Shown: positions 37,669 through 47,011 of the stretch, in pieces
Position numbering within the stretch: position 1 is the stretch's first letter
Layout: every line of letters begins with the position of its first letter
Assembly (NCBI GenBank): GCA_018829185.1
Contig: JAHJUI010000023.1
Span: 1 to 47,074 of the forward strand
DNA from: Nanobdellota archaeon
GTDB taxonomy: Archaea; Nanobdellota; Nanobdellia; SCGC-AAA011-G17; PNOQ01
DNA length: 47,074 bases
Direction of reading: 5' to 3'
Notes under the pieces: model-generated
What the model was told of the DNA's origin: nothing
What the model saw: only the letters and a program-made list of their open reading frames with translations
The model's database searches: none
Position numbers and translations under genes: made by a program

Positions 37669-38662
37669 CCCTAAGACCTTCTTCTCTAATCCAAAACATA
37701 CATTCTGAATCTGGCAAATTAGGAGCATCTACTAACTTAGCAACCCTACAACCTTTCTTACCTTTCCTTAAATATAACCTAAAGGTTGAATTATGACCTA
37801 CAATATGCCCACCAATCGCGGTAGTTGGATCACCAAAAAACATATCTGGTTTTGACATTACTTGATTAGTTACATAAACAGAAGTATTATACTGATTGGC
37901 TAATTTCATTAACTGGTGCATATGCTTATTCAATTTCTGTTGTCTATCTGCAAGTTGTCCTCTACCAGAAAAATCAGCTCTGAAATGGCCCATTAATGAA
38001 TCAACTATAATCAATTTGATATCTTCCTTTTTCATTAAATCTTCCGCTTTTTCAGCTAGTAACATCTGATGATCAGAATTAAAAGCTCTTGCAACCTTAA
38101 TATTAGATAATGCTTTTTCAGGATCTATTCCTACACCTTTTGCAAACTGAATAATTCTCTCTGGTCTAAATGTCCCTTCAGTATCAATAAATATAACTTT
38201 ACCATTAGAACCCCCTTTCTCAACAGGCAACTGAACATTAACAGCTAAAGCATGAGCAAGTTGAGTTTTACTAGACCCAAATTCACCAAAACATTCTGTA
38301 ATACAACCAGTCTCAATTCCGCCAGCCATCATCTCGTCAAAACTTTTGCTGCCAGTAGTTATCTTAACCACTTTTTCTCTCCTCTTTAATAAATCAGCTC
38401 CAGATTCAAAACCCATGTCTAATTTATCTCTAGAAACTTTTATAATCTTCCTTGAAACTGTTTCACTTAAACCAGTAATAGTACTAATCTCCTTAGGGCT
38501 GGAAACAGCAATTGACATTAAACTATCAAAACCATTATCTCTTAATTTATCGGCAGTTGTAGGCCCAACGCCAGGTAAATCTTCTATACTATTTGTACTT
38601 TCAACTATTGGTTCTTTAGTTTCTACTTCAATGATTTCTTCAATAACTTTCTCTTTTGCCAT
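37661..38662 (-). CDS. radA: DNA repair/recombination protein RadA
   Basis: [78 protein letters not shown]; no intein. Confidence 0.96.
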   Translation of the reverse strand: MAKEKVIEEIIEVETKEPIVESTNSIEDLPGVGPTTADKLRDNGFDSLMSIAVSSPKEISTITGLSETVSRKIIKVSRDKLDMGFESGADLLKRREKVVKITTGSKSFDEMMAGGIETGCITECFGEFGSSKTQLAHALAVNVQLPVEKGGSNGKVIFIDTEGTFRPERIIQFAKGVGIDPEKALSNIKVARAFNSDHQMLLAEKAEDLMKKEDIKLIIVDSLMGHFRADFSGRGQLADRQQKLNKHMHQLMKLANQYNTSVYVTNQVMSKPDMFFGDPTTAIGGHIVGHNSTFRLYLRKGKKGCRVAKLVDAPNLPDSECMFWIREEGLRDE

Positions 38663-38664
38663 TT

Positions 38665-38922
38665 TCATTCATCTCCTGCATCATTAAGAAATAATTCTTC
38701 TTGTGCTTTTTGTAAAACAACAAGTGCTTTTGGTATATCTGCTTTTCGGAGATTTATAACATCATTTCTCCAAACGTCTTCTCCCTGTTTCTTCCAATTT
38801 CTAGATAAGCTAACTGTTTTAAAACTAACTTTATCTTTTCCTATTTCTTTTATATTTTCCCATATTGCAGCTTCTATGTTGGAAGCCCTAAATTTTTTAA
38901 CTGGTTTATCTGCCATTTTCAA
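38665..38922 (-). CDS. Small conserved protein upstream of radA, possibly ssDNA-binding
   Basis: [71 protein letters not shown]. Confidence 0.6.
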   Translation of the reverse strand: MKMADKPVKKFRASNIEAAIWENIKEIGKDKVSFKTVSLSRNWKKQGEDVWRNDVINLRKADIPKALVVLQKAQEELFLNDAGDE

Positions 38923-39691
38923 TTAAATCCTCCTTATTTGAATTTGAAACTCCAATTTTATAACTCATTGATGGATGAATATAATTTTTTATAAGTTCAA
39001 ATAATTTTTCTGTTTCTTTTCTACCAAAATAAAGATAAAACCAAACTTTCCCGGGATAATTTTTGGGATCTCTTGCTTTATATATTCTAGGGAAAATGCT
39101 CCATCTTTCTCCAAACCACTCTTTGATCAAATCATTTTCATTATAACTGAATCCATTTGTATATATCCTGCAAGTAGAATCTCTTTTGTGGAATGAACCA
39201 TCGTCCATATACCAAATTGCTAAGCCAAATTCATTCAATTTATCCAAAATAACTAAATTAATCTCTTTCTTTCCGTTTTTGTAAAATAAATTACTATAAT
39301 AATTTAAACAAGAATAAGATTTGCTTTTATAAAAAAATGTAGCTAATTTTGTTTTTCTTACATTAAAAGATAAATTCTCAAATAAACTAACCTTCCAAAG
39401 CAAATAAAGTTTCTGTTTTTTACAATGTGCCCCTTCTAACCTAGCATTTTTAGTAGTACGAGTTGTTTTACAATACAAATCTCCCAAAAGACCTCCCAAA
39501 ATAAGTTGTTCTTCTTTTTCTGTTAATTTAATAGCATTTCTTTTGTCATATCTACTAACTCCAATTCTAAATGCTTTTATCCTAATCGCATTTGGAGATT
39601 TATTTAGAACTTTAGAAAGGCTATCCCCTTTATCACAATAATCTTCCTTTAAAATCTTAATTTCTTTTTCTTTCCATACCAACCACATCAC
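38906..39691 (-). CDS. Free-standing LAGLIDADG homing endonuclease with N-terminal HTH
   Basis: EEQLILGGLLGDLYC and FGLAIWYMDDGSF; N-terminal Myb/HTH-like WKEKEIKILKEDYCDKGDSLSKVLNKSPNAIRIKAFRIGVSR; homologous to ORF 493..1233. Confidence 0.85.
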   Translation of the reverse strand: MMWLVWKEKEIKILKEDYCDKGDSLSKVLNKSPNAIRIKAFRIGVSRYDKRNAIKLTEKEEQLILGGLLGDLYCKTTRTTKNARLEGAHCKKQKLYLLWKVSLFENLSFNVRKTKLATFFYKSKSYSCLNYYSNLFYKNGKKEINLVILDKLNEFGLAIWYMDDGSFHKRDSTCRIYTNGFSYNENDLIKEWFGERWSIFPRIYKARDPKNYPGKVWFYLYFGRKETEKLFELIKNYIHPSMSYKIGVSNSNKEDLIENGR

Positions 39692-39744
39692 CCCCCCTAT
39701 TCGGTTTTTCTTTCATGGAGATAAAAGATAGTAATTGAAAGACA

Positions 39745-39782
39745 TTTATAAAGACTTTGCCCGCACTTGTCACAGTTGTCAC
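39745..39782 (-). promoter_or_regulatory. Shared upstream element copy C: GTGACAACT-GTGACAAGT-N13-TTATAAA
   Basis: Minus strand reads CTGTGACAACTGTGACAAGTGCGGGCAAAGTCTTTATAAA. Confidence 0.75.
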
Positions 39783-39825
39783 AGTGTAGAAAGATTTTTA
39801 TATTCAAAAAATAAAATACAATATA

Positions 39826-40170
39826 ATGAAAACCTGGCAAAAAGGTGGATTAATTGGAATTCTAGTTTTCATCGGATTATTTTTAATAGAAGGAACAATT
39901 AAAGCCATAACAAATGGCGGAAAATGTATTATTGTTTGTCCTGCAGGTGGAGGAGCTTGTGCGCAAAGCTTCAGTCATTGTTTCACCTCAAGCATAAGTT
40001 ATAATTTCTTCCATGCTACATTATTTCAATTCTTCGCAGGAATGCACGTTTCCCAAATTCTTTTGAATAACTTATTTAGGGGTTTCGCAGGATTAATAGT
40101 CACCATTGTATGTTATTTCTTAATTGGAGTATTAACAGCAATCATTGTTAAAAAGATAAAATCGCGATAA
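39826..40170 (+). CDS. Small membrane protein
   Basis: 114 aa with two hydrophobic segments, a Cys-rich loop and a KKIKSR tail. Confidence 0.6.
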   Translation: MKTWQKGGLIGILVFIGLFLIEGTIKAITNGGKCIIVCPAGGGACAQSFSHCFTSSISYNFFHATLFQFFAGMHVSQILLNNLFRGFAGLIVTIVCYFLIGVLTAIIVKKIKSR

Positions 40171-40579
40171 TTACCAAAATAACAAAAAACAAAACATGTT
40201 CTAAAAAACTTCCAGTTTTAATAAATCCTTTAATCTTAAACTTAGCAGGATAAAACCACCTAATTCCAGCAAAATTAAAACTATCAATCACTAAATGACT
40301 CAAATATCCAACAAAAAAAGCCAAAGCTAACTCAAAAGAATACAAATATATTAAAAAACTTAAACCTGCAGCAAAAAACAAACTATGAAATAATTTCCTA
40401 TGCCCAAAAAGAACATTAAAAAACCAACTCAAAGGCTTAACCTTCCTACCTAATTTGCTTTTAGTTGTATCAATATCAGGAACTAAAGAAGCAAATACAC
40501 AAACTAAAACCATAATCAAATTAAACTTTAATAAAATTGCAACTAACAATCCAAAAACAGCATGAGTATACCATCTCAT
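40148..40579 (-). CDS. YdjM/DUF457-type membrane-bound metal-dependent hydrolase
   Basis: RWYTHAVFGLL...LVPDIDTTKSKLGR...GHRKLFHSLF...GYLSHLVIDSF. Confidence 0.85.
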   Translation of the reverse strand: MRWYTHAVFGLLVAILLKFNLIMVLVCVFASLVPDIDTTKSKLGRKVKPLSWFFNVLFGHRKLFHSLFFAAGLSFLIYLYSFELALAFFVGYLSHLVIDSFNFAGIRWFYPAKFKIKGFIKTGSFLEHVLFFVILVIIAILSF

Positions 40580-41559
40580 TGTAATTCTTTCAAAATTTCT
40601 TCAGGGGTAATCTCCCTAACATCTCTTGCCATAAACTCAAGTCTATCAAACATTTGATTTTTAGAAACTCTACCAGCAATCACTAATTGCTTACCTAAAA
40701 GCCCATTTTTAATTTCCTCAAATTTACTTAAATCATCTTTTAAAACTAACACCTCTTTTTCTCCCAGACCTAAAACTTTTTCAACAACATCTCTAAAGAA
40801 TACTATTCTAATATTCCCAAACCCATCATCAAAAAATACATTCAATATAGGGATCTGCGTTGCAACAACATTTTCATGCTCTGCACATTTTCCTTCAACC
40901 AACTTTTTCCCACAGCTTGGACAAGCATCATAAAACCTAGGATCAAAAACCTGAACAATAGTACCAAACACTTCAGCACTTTCATTTTCTTGTAATTCAC
41001 TTATTTTCTTTCTAGAATAATTAACTTGATTCTGCCTTACCACATCACCTACATTCACCCCAGCAGGATTAACTTCTATCTCAGATTTAGTACCTAAATG
41101 TAATTCCTTGTAACCATTATTATCTCTTGCATAAGCTGCTTTAATCTTCAAAATATCCCCTTCCTTAAACTTCCCTTCTTCAAGAGTTTTAATTAAAGGT
41201 TCATCCCAAATAACCATCCTGACCATTCCAGTTTCATCCCCCACATTCAAATTAGCAACTCTCCCTTTTCTTTTTCCAGTATCAAAATCTCTAATCCCAA
41301 ACAAATTTAGAACTCTAACATTAACATTAACAACTGGCATTCCAGGAATAACATCTTTAATCTTAATTTCCCTATTGTTTACGCTCTCAAAAACCTTAAC
41401 TCCTAATTGATTTGCAATTATGTGCGCTGCACCCTCTTTACTGACTAAATCACTTAATTGCCTTATTTTTTCAGTGACTTTAACATCAATTTCTTCCTTA
41501 GAAATATTCTTCTCTTCAACAATCTTTCTTACAATATCATCATAGCTTATCTTAAACAT
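40576..41559 (-). CDS. Replication protein A (OB-fold ssDNA-binding, zinc finger)
   Basis: VNVNVRVLNLFGIRDFDTGKRKGRVANLNVGDETGMVRMVIWDEP; CPSCGKKLVEGKCAEHE. Confidence 0.9.
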   Translation of the reverse strand: MFKISYDDIVRKIVEEKNISKEEIDVKVTEKIRQLSDLVSKEGAAHIIANQLGVKVFESVNNREIKIKDVIPGMPVVNVNVRVLNLFGIRDFDTGKRKGRVANLNVGDETGMVRMVIWDEPLIKTLEEGKFKEGDILKIKAAYARDNNGYKELHLGTKSEIEVNPAGVNVGDVVRQNQVNYSRKKISELQENESAEVFGTIVQVFDPRFYDACPSCGKKLVEGKCAEHENVVATQIPILNVFFDDGFGNIRIVFFRDVVEKVLGLGEKEVLVLKDDLSKFEEIKNGLLGKQLVIAGRVSKNQMFDRLEFMARDVREITPEEILKELQ

Positions 41560-41605
41560 AATGCCGATAATCCAAACTCAAATATAAAGATTTGTATGCT
41601 AAAAG

Positions 41606-42370
41606 CTAACAAATTAAAGAACTTTTCCCTAATCCAGAACCAAAATCAACAGCTCCTTTTAGAGTTAAATTAGTTTCTCCAAATACATTCTCTACTTTTC
41701 CCAAATCAACATCAAAAGTAAATAATTTCCCATTATTGCTCCAATTAAAATTAGAACTTCCCCAACAACCAACATTATCTCCACAACTATCAATAACACC
41801 CTTAACCTCTAAAACTTTAAGCATTACTTGGTCTAAATCATAATCAACAATATATGTTAAAGTGGGATTAACTTCATAATCAACATGAATATTTTCTAAA
41901 TCTCTTGAATAAATTAAATTATCTGATTTGCCAATTACTTTCAATCCATTTGTATCTTTTTCAAAAGTAAACTCAAAATCTCCATTTAAATTAATTTTAT
42001 CTAAATCTTCAACAATAGTTTTATTTAAGTAAGAACTCAATGCTCCCTTAATTGTGTCTTCAGTTGGATAACATTCATTAACATCTCTTTTCCATAAAAC
42101 ATATTCATTTTCCTTGTTCTTACTTTCAAAAAATCCCCCATTCAACAAAAGTTCATTCAAAGAATCTGAAAAACCATATTCTAAAGATTTATCCATATAC
42201 ATTAAATCTGCTTCTACTTCATCAAAAACATTATACAATAAAATAGAACTTAATCCAGTAGCTCTTTCAATCGGAGAAGAATTAGTTAAAACCAACCAAG
42301 AAGTCCAGCCCAATATTATAATTGTCACTACCAATAATGTAAATGACCAATAATCTCCTTTTTTATTCAT
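41606..42370 (-). CDS. Pilin-like secreted protein
   Basis: N-terminus MNKKG|DYWSFTLLVVTIIILGW (class III signal-like). Confidence 0.65.
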   Translation of the reverse strand: MNKKGDYWSFTLLVVTIIILGWTSWLVLTNSSPIERATGLSSILLYNVFDEVEADLMYMDKSLEYGFSDSLNELLLNGGFFESKNKENEYVLWKRDVNECYPTEDTIKGALSSYLNKTIVEDLDKINLNGDFEFTFEKDTNGLKVIGKSDNLIYSRDLENIHVDYEVNPTLTYIVDYDLDQVMLKVLEVKGVIDSCGDNVGCWGSSNFNWSNNGKLFTFDVDLGKVENVFGETNLTLKGAVDFGSGLGKSSLIC

Positions 42371-43311
42371 GGGGGGTTTGCCTCCCTAAAATGTTCATAA
42401 ACGTTCTTAGCAATAATTTTCATTTCATAAAGATGATTAATTTTCCATGTACCTAATTTAAGGTGATCGGATGCTTTGGGGGATAAATAATTATAAAGAT
42501 ATTTCCCAGGATCATTTTTTACGTCTTCTGTTATTTTTATTTTTCCTAACCAAATATTTTCATTATAAGTAGATATTATCAAAAGTAAATAATCTTTAGG
42601 CACCCCATTTATTATGTAAAGCATATCTTCCGCTTTTACCCTATTCCTTGCTTCTTCTGTTGGGCCAGCAGGAGTATTCAAGGCAGATAACTTAGCACTT
42701 AAAGATACGTAAGTATGCTCCTGTTTCCAAGCTTCTTGCAATCCAGGATGAGTATCTGCAACTAAACCGTATGTAGCTGCAATACCTTGTACATCATCAA
42801 ACCAAACCTTAGTTCCAAGAACATTATATTTATTTATTGCAACCAAATCCCCATTTTTATCTATAGTATGAACAGTCTCCAATAAATCTCCTTGCCCAAT
42901 CATTTTTAAATAAGATTCAGCAAACAAAATCTCTCCGTTCTTACATTCAATACTAAACAACCATTTCAAATTATAACTAGCAGGATTAGTCAAAGACTCC
43001 GCATTCTGAGCTAAAACCATATAATTCCTAGTTTTCAAAACCAATTCCCCAATATAACTTTCATTTACACAAGCAAGTGCAACTAAATCATTCATCTCCA
43101 TTTCTTTTCCATCAACAATAACTTGTTCCCATAAATAATTAGTAAAAATCAAGCTTCCATGGGTTGAATATTCTGCAATCAATTCTCTATCATGTGTAGT
43201 TCCTGTTTTAAGACTTAATTGATTAAAAATAACAAAATAAGCAAATAAAAGAAAAGTTAATACAATTATTATAAAGAAGTTCACCAAAAATTCTTCGCCT
43301 TTCTTATTCAC
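42367..43311 (-). CDS. Pilin-like secreted protein
   Basis: MNKKG|EEFLVNFFIIIVLTFLLFAYF. Confidence 0.65.
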   Translation of the reverse strand: MNKKGEEFLVNFFIIIVLTFLLFAYFVIFNQLSLKTGTTHDRELIAEYSTHGSLIFTNYLWEQVIVDGKEMEMNDLVALACVNESYIGELVLKTRNYMVLAQNAESLTNPASYNLKWLFSIECKNGEILFAESYLKMIGQGDLLETVHTIDKNGDLVAINKYNVLGTKVWFDDVQGIAATYGLVADTHPGLQEAWKQEHTYVSLSAKLSALNTPAGPTEEARNRVKAEDMLYIINGVPKDYLLLIISTYNENIWLGKIKITEDVKNDPGKYLYNYLSPKASDHLKLGTWKINHLYEMKIIAKNVYEHFREANPP

Positions 43312-43795
43312 TTTCTACCACCATTAAACTCAGATAACCTGGTTTTAATTTCCCATTTTCATTTATTAAAACATAATCTTTTCTTACCCAACAATCAAAA
43401 CCAACCGGATTTTTAGTATCACATAAAGATAAAAAAGCCCTAGCCTTATCATTAGTTACAAAACTCCCATAATTTTTTCCATTTATTTCTTCTAAACTAA
43501 CATTAAATCCTATTTTGTCTGGTAAAACTAAACAAGTATTAATTCTACTTAAATCAAATTTAGTCGGATCAATTATTCCTTGATAAACTCGATCATTCTC
43601 TTCAAAAGCCAAACAGTTCTCAGACCTAATCAATCTTTGACTAACAATAAAAGTTTCTTCTATAATTATATCTATATCTCTTGCAACAAATAAATTAAAT
43701 ATAGTTAAAATAACAGCCACAACAACTATTAATAAAAATAATCTAAAAATAAATTTAATAAACTCTCCTGGCAAATCTTCCCCTTTTTTATTCAT
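43304..43795 (-). CDS. Pilin-like secreted protein
   Basis: MNKKG|EDLPGEFIKFIFRLFLLIVVVAV; start trimmed to the internal Met. Confidence 0.65.
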   Translation of the reverse strand: MNKKGEDLPGEFIKFIFRLFLLIVVVAVILTIFNLFVARDIDIIIEETFIVSQRLIRSENCLAFEENDRVYQGIIDPTKFDLSRINTCLVLPDKIGFNVSLEEINGKNYGSFVTNDKARAFLSLCDTKNPVGFDCWVRKDYVLINENGKLKPGYLSLMVVESE

Positions 43796-43796
43796 T

Positions 43797-44654
43797 CTAA
43801 CTAGCCTCATAAGCCGGGAAAGGTCTTAACTCCCCGCACATCTTATTCAAATCCGTTTTACTATACATACTAACTGTTGCAGCAAGTCTATCTGGAGCTT
43901 TTGCACCCCCAAAAAAGGCACCAACAATCGCTGCTCCTCCTACAACAACACCAGCTACTGCATTAACTCCAGGGATTGCAAATAAAACAGCACTTGCAGC
44001 TAATCCCCCCCCAACCATAGCTTTAGCTTTTGTTCCAGTATCCACAAAAAATGACTCAACAGCTCCGTCTTTAACTACATTAAACACAACCCAATATTCT
44101 TTATCCAATGGAAGATATGATTTATCAGCAGGATCTGGATTATATCTAGCTCCTTTAGTTCCAATTAAATATTCTGAATAAGTCTCTCCACCCAACGGGA
44201 CATTATGATTATTTAAATAAGTAAATAATTCATTAACAGTAATTCCCCCAGGATAATTAACTCTTGTTTGATCACTAAAAGTAAATTGAGAACAAACATA
44301 ACATTTAGATACACTATTCAATTTATAATCTGTAAGGAAATCTACTTTTCCACTTCCAAACTGCCAATAACACCAAAACATTTCATCTGCCATGTCCTTC
44401 AACATAATATCTTTTGTTTCTATATCATAATTATAATAATATGTTCCACAATTAAAATTCTCAGTAACTCCTTTTCCGCCCCTTAAAGTTTTAGATAAAC
44501 CAGCTATCTTTACACTTTGCAAACAAGCTTCTCTTAATCCATATTTTCCAGTCTCCCTTAAAAAAGTAGTAGAAAAAATAATCAATATAACTCCAATTAA
44601 AATAATTCCAATTACAACTACTAAATTAGATATCCCTTTTTTACCTGAACGCAC
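43797..44654 (-). CDS. Pilin-like secreted protein with second hydrophobic Gly/Ala-rich segment
   Basis: MRSGKKG|ISNLVVVIGIILIGVILIIF; MVGGGLAASAVLFAIPGVNAVAGVVVGGAAIVGAFFGG. Confidence 0.65.
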   Translation of the reverse strand: MRSGKKGISNLVVVIGIILIGVILIIFSTTFLRETGKYGLREACLQSVKIAGLSKTLRGGKGVTENFNCGTYYYNYDIETKDIMLKDMADEMFWCYWQFGSGKVDFLTDYKLNSVSKCYVCSQFTFSDQTRVNYPGGITVNELFTYLNNHNVPLGGETYSEYLIGTKGARYNPDPADKSYLPLDKEYWVVFNVVKDGAVESFFVDTGTKAKAMVGGGLAASAVLFAIPGVNAVAGVVVGGAAIVGAFFGGAKAPDRLAATVSMYSKTDLNKMCGELRPFPAYEAS

Positions 44655-44745
44655 TAAAAATCCCCCCCGAAACAGCTTGCCAAATTAAAAATATTAAAAA
44701 AAATGCTAATATCCAACCCATTACTCTTATTGCACTTACTTCCAT
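44641..44745 (-). CDS. 34-aa single-TM micropeptide within the pilin-like operon
   Basis: Manual translation MEVSAIRVMGWILAFFLIFLIWQAVSGGIFSAFR; 14-nt overlap with the next gene. Not in the ORF track. Confidence 0.5.
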   Translation of the reverse strand: MEVSAIRVMGWILAFFLIFLIWQAVSGGIFSAFR

Positions 44746-44770
44746 AAATTAGAATTATATTCTGTCCTAT

Positions 44771-45187
44771 TTAAATATTTTCATCAGCATCAAAGAAAAC
44801 ATTATCTTGCTCAATTTGTACACTTAACTTATTGACATCTCCAAACTTAGCATCCACTATATTCATCTGCTGATTAATATCTAAAAAGCAAAAATAAGAA
44901 TTTTGTTTACTTCCGTCAAACGCTTCTTGAAAAAATTTAACTTCGCATCCAGGTAATTGTTCAAAACTATAAATTCCTGCTCGGCTCTCCATATCCATTT
45001 CTACTTTTAACCCATTATTAACTATCATAGCAGAACTTTCTAACATTCCAAAATCCTTAGCTAAAAACTCTCTTTCAAAAGATTCATTTCCAATATTAGA
45101 TTTCATAAAAATAGCCAAGCTTCCCATTACAATAACCACTATCCCAATATAATACAATTGCAAAACCATTTTTTGACTCATTCCCAT
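44771..45187 (-). CDS. N-terminally anchored secreted protein (pilin-like operon)
   Basis: MGMSQKMVLQLYYIGIVVIVMGSLAIFM. Confidence 0.6.
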   Translation of the reverse strand: MGMSQKMVLQLYYIGIVVIVMGSLAIFMKSNIGNESFEREFLAKDFGMLESSAMIVNNGLKVEMDMESRAGIYSFEQLPGCEVKFFQEAFDGSKQNSYFCFLDINQQMNIVDAKFGDVNKLSVQIEQDNVFFDADENI

Positions 45188-45188
45188 T

Positions 45189-46712
45189 TTAAACCATTAT
45201 ATTTTCTGAATTATAAACAATTTGTTTTCCATTAGGATTATAAACCCAAACATTAAATAAATTAGCACCATCTGCACTATCCGGTAAACTCAAACCATTT
45301 GCTATCTCTCCTAATCCAGCATAAATATCTATTTGACATCTATTATCAATTGTATAAGAACCAGTATCTTCTGCAACATACCATCCAGTCCATTCTCCTT
45401 TATCATATCCGCTTTTTGGTTCAATATAAACATATGAACCTAAAGGAATATAACATTCTGTCCCTTCTTTAATATTTACTGCAATAGTTTTAAACGCTCT
45501 TGGACCAGTATTAACTGTAGTTTTTCCTAACATATCTGAAGGTGGATCATTACATCCAGTTGAATCGTGTTTAATACATTTGTAAGTATAAGTTATAAAA
45601 TTATTATCAACTCCTGAACCTTGACATTTAACAGCTTCATAAAATCCTTTTGGATATTTTACGCATGCTGCGATACCTCCCAGATTCTCTTCATTAGTTG
45701 TGGTCCATGAATTGTAATCTCCTTGATAAGCTGTAACATAATGACTCAACATTAAATTTAAAGAAGACTCTGCTAATGGTTTAGACTGCCTAAAAAATTC
45801 AGATTTTGGCCAACTTTGGGGATTATTTGCCTGAATAATACTTCCATCGACCCTAATTGAATCAACTTCTATATCCAAATAAGCTAAAGAATCTGCAGGA
45901 GAACTAGGAAAACTATAAGTTCTACTAGATGGAGCTATGCCCCCGATTAACAAAGATGGGTTAATATTATATTTAGCAAGAATTTCCATTCTTTTACTTG
46001 GATCAGCTTTTGCAATATCGATATCTTGTTGTGTAATTCCTAAAGCTTCAAAATTAATTTGAATAAACTCCTCGGTTTGCCCTTCTATAAACGCTTGCCC
46101 AGGAACTTGACCTGGTGTCTGGAAAACAGTTAAATCATCATACAAATTATCTTTTGAAATATAAATTATCTTACTAAAATAATTAATATAATAAGGTGCT
46201 TTTCTATTGGAATATATTTCAACTGGTTTTCCAAGATTATAATCCGGAACGCCACCTGAATTAATAAAAACTTCATCCCTTGTTGCTTCTTCATTTTCAA
46301 AAACATGACAATAAGAATATTTTTCGCAACTAGAACTAGTTTTTAACAAAGGCATAAATCCTAAAACCTTAATTTGTTTTTTTTCTGCAGCACAAACACA
46401 CAAACAAGTTTGCCCTTCACATTCAAAAGGCCTAGTTGCTCCGTGATTTTTATCTGCATCAAAACCAATTAAAGAACAACCACTATTAATATGGAATAAT
46501 CTAACCCCATAATTCACTTCTCCTGCTTTTATAGAGTCTACTATTTCCTGCATTTCATCCACAATATAATCTGTGCCCTCACATTCCCCATCTAATCCGA
46601 AAATAGATTTAAACAATTGCGTGGCCAGATCTCCAACACCAAAAATTAAAATAATTGCAATAACTACATAGATTAATGCTTTAACACCCATGCTTAATGA
46701 ACCTTTTTTCAT
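45189..46712 (-). CDS. Large pilin-like secreted protein, Cys-rich
   Basis: MKKG|SLSMGVKALIYVVIAIILIFGVG; 507 aa; GQTCLCVCAAEK. Confidence 0.65.
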   Translation of the reverse strand: MKKGSLSMGVKALIYVVIAIILIFGVGDLATQLFKSIFGLDGECEGTDYIVDEMQEIVDSIKAGEVNYGVRLFHINSGCSLIGFDADKNHGATRPFECEGQTCLCVCAAEKKQIKVLGFMPLLKTSSSCEKYSYCHVFENEEATRDEVFINSGGVPDYNLGKPVEIYSNRKAPYYINYFSKIIYISKDNLYDDLTVFQTPGQVPGQAFIEGQTEEFIQINFEALGITQQDIDIAKADPSKRMEILAKYNINPSLLIGGIAPSSRTYSFPSSPADSLAYLDIEVDSIRVDGSIIQANNPQSWPKSEFFRQSKPLAESSLNLMLSHYVTAYQGDYNSWTTTNEENLGGIAACVKYPKGFYEAVKCQGSGVDNNFITYTYKCIKHDSTGCNDPPSDMLGKTTVNTGPRAFKTIAVNIKEGTECYIPLGSYVYIEPKSGYDKGEWTGWYVAEDTGSYTIDNRCQIDIYAGLGEIANGLSLPDSADGANLFNVWVYNPNGKQIVYNSENIMV

Positions 46713-46891
46713 CTTTTTGGAAAGGTAGATACAGTATCATTAGCTAAATGAAGTGTATCCTTAAAAAAACTTAAGGCTTTACTTAAACTGCCCATTACAC
46801 TTTCTCTAAAAATAATCAAAATAACTAATAAAACTAAAATAGCTAAAATCATTATAACAACTGTAGACATCTGGATATCTCCTTTTTTCAT
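46709..46891 (-). CDS. Small pilin-like protein
   Basis: MKKG|DIQMSTVVIMILAILVLLVILIIF, 60 aa. Confidence 0.6.
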   Translation of the reverse strand: MKKGDIQMSTVVIMILAILVLLVILIIFRESVMGSLSKALSFFKDTLHLANDTVSTFPKR

Positions 46892-46970
46892 AAACAGAAA
46901 TTACTTTTATAATTATATAAAGGTTTTGTTAGAATAGCTCTGGTGCAACCCTATAATTTTTAAATAAAAA

Positions 46971-47004
46971 ACCTCTAAGGTTTCTGTAAAGAAACCAAAG
47001 AGGT
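46971..47004 (+). promoter_or_regulatory. SD-sequestering 5'UTR hairpin with GNRA tetraloop
   Basis: ACCTCT-AA-GGTTTCT-GTAA-AGAAACC-AA-AGAGGT; 3' arm is the SD (AGAGGTG) 7 nt before ATG at 47012. Confidence 0.7.
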
Positions 47005-47011
47005 GAATCCA

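Noticed and set aside
37661-38662. Possible intein in radA, given nearby homing endonucleases
   Set aside because: RadA is continuous with intact Walker A/B and normal length; no intein insertion.
39661-39720. C7 run upstream of the third homing endonuclease as a possible frameshift extending the ORF upstream
   Set aside because: The in-frame upstream region reaches a stop shortly before; the GTG/ATG start with a G-rich SD-like sequence is sufficient.
46921-46960. tRNA-like fragment (tggtgcaaccc) near the right edge
   Set aside because: No cloverleaf or T-arm GGTTCRA consensus; AT-rich promoter region instead.
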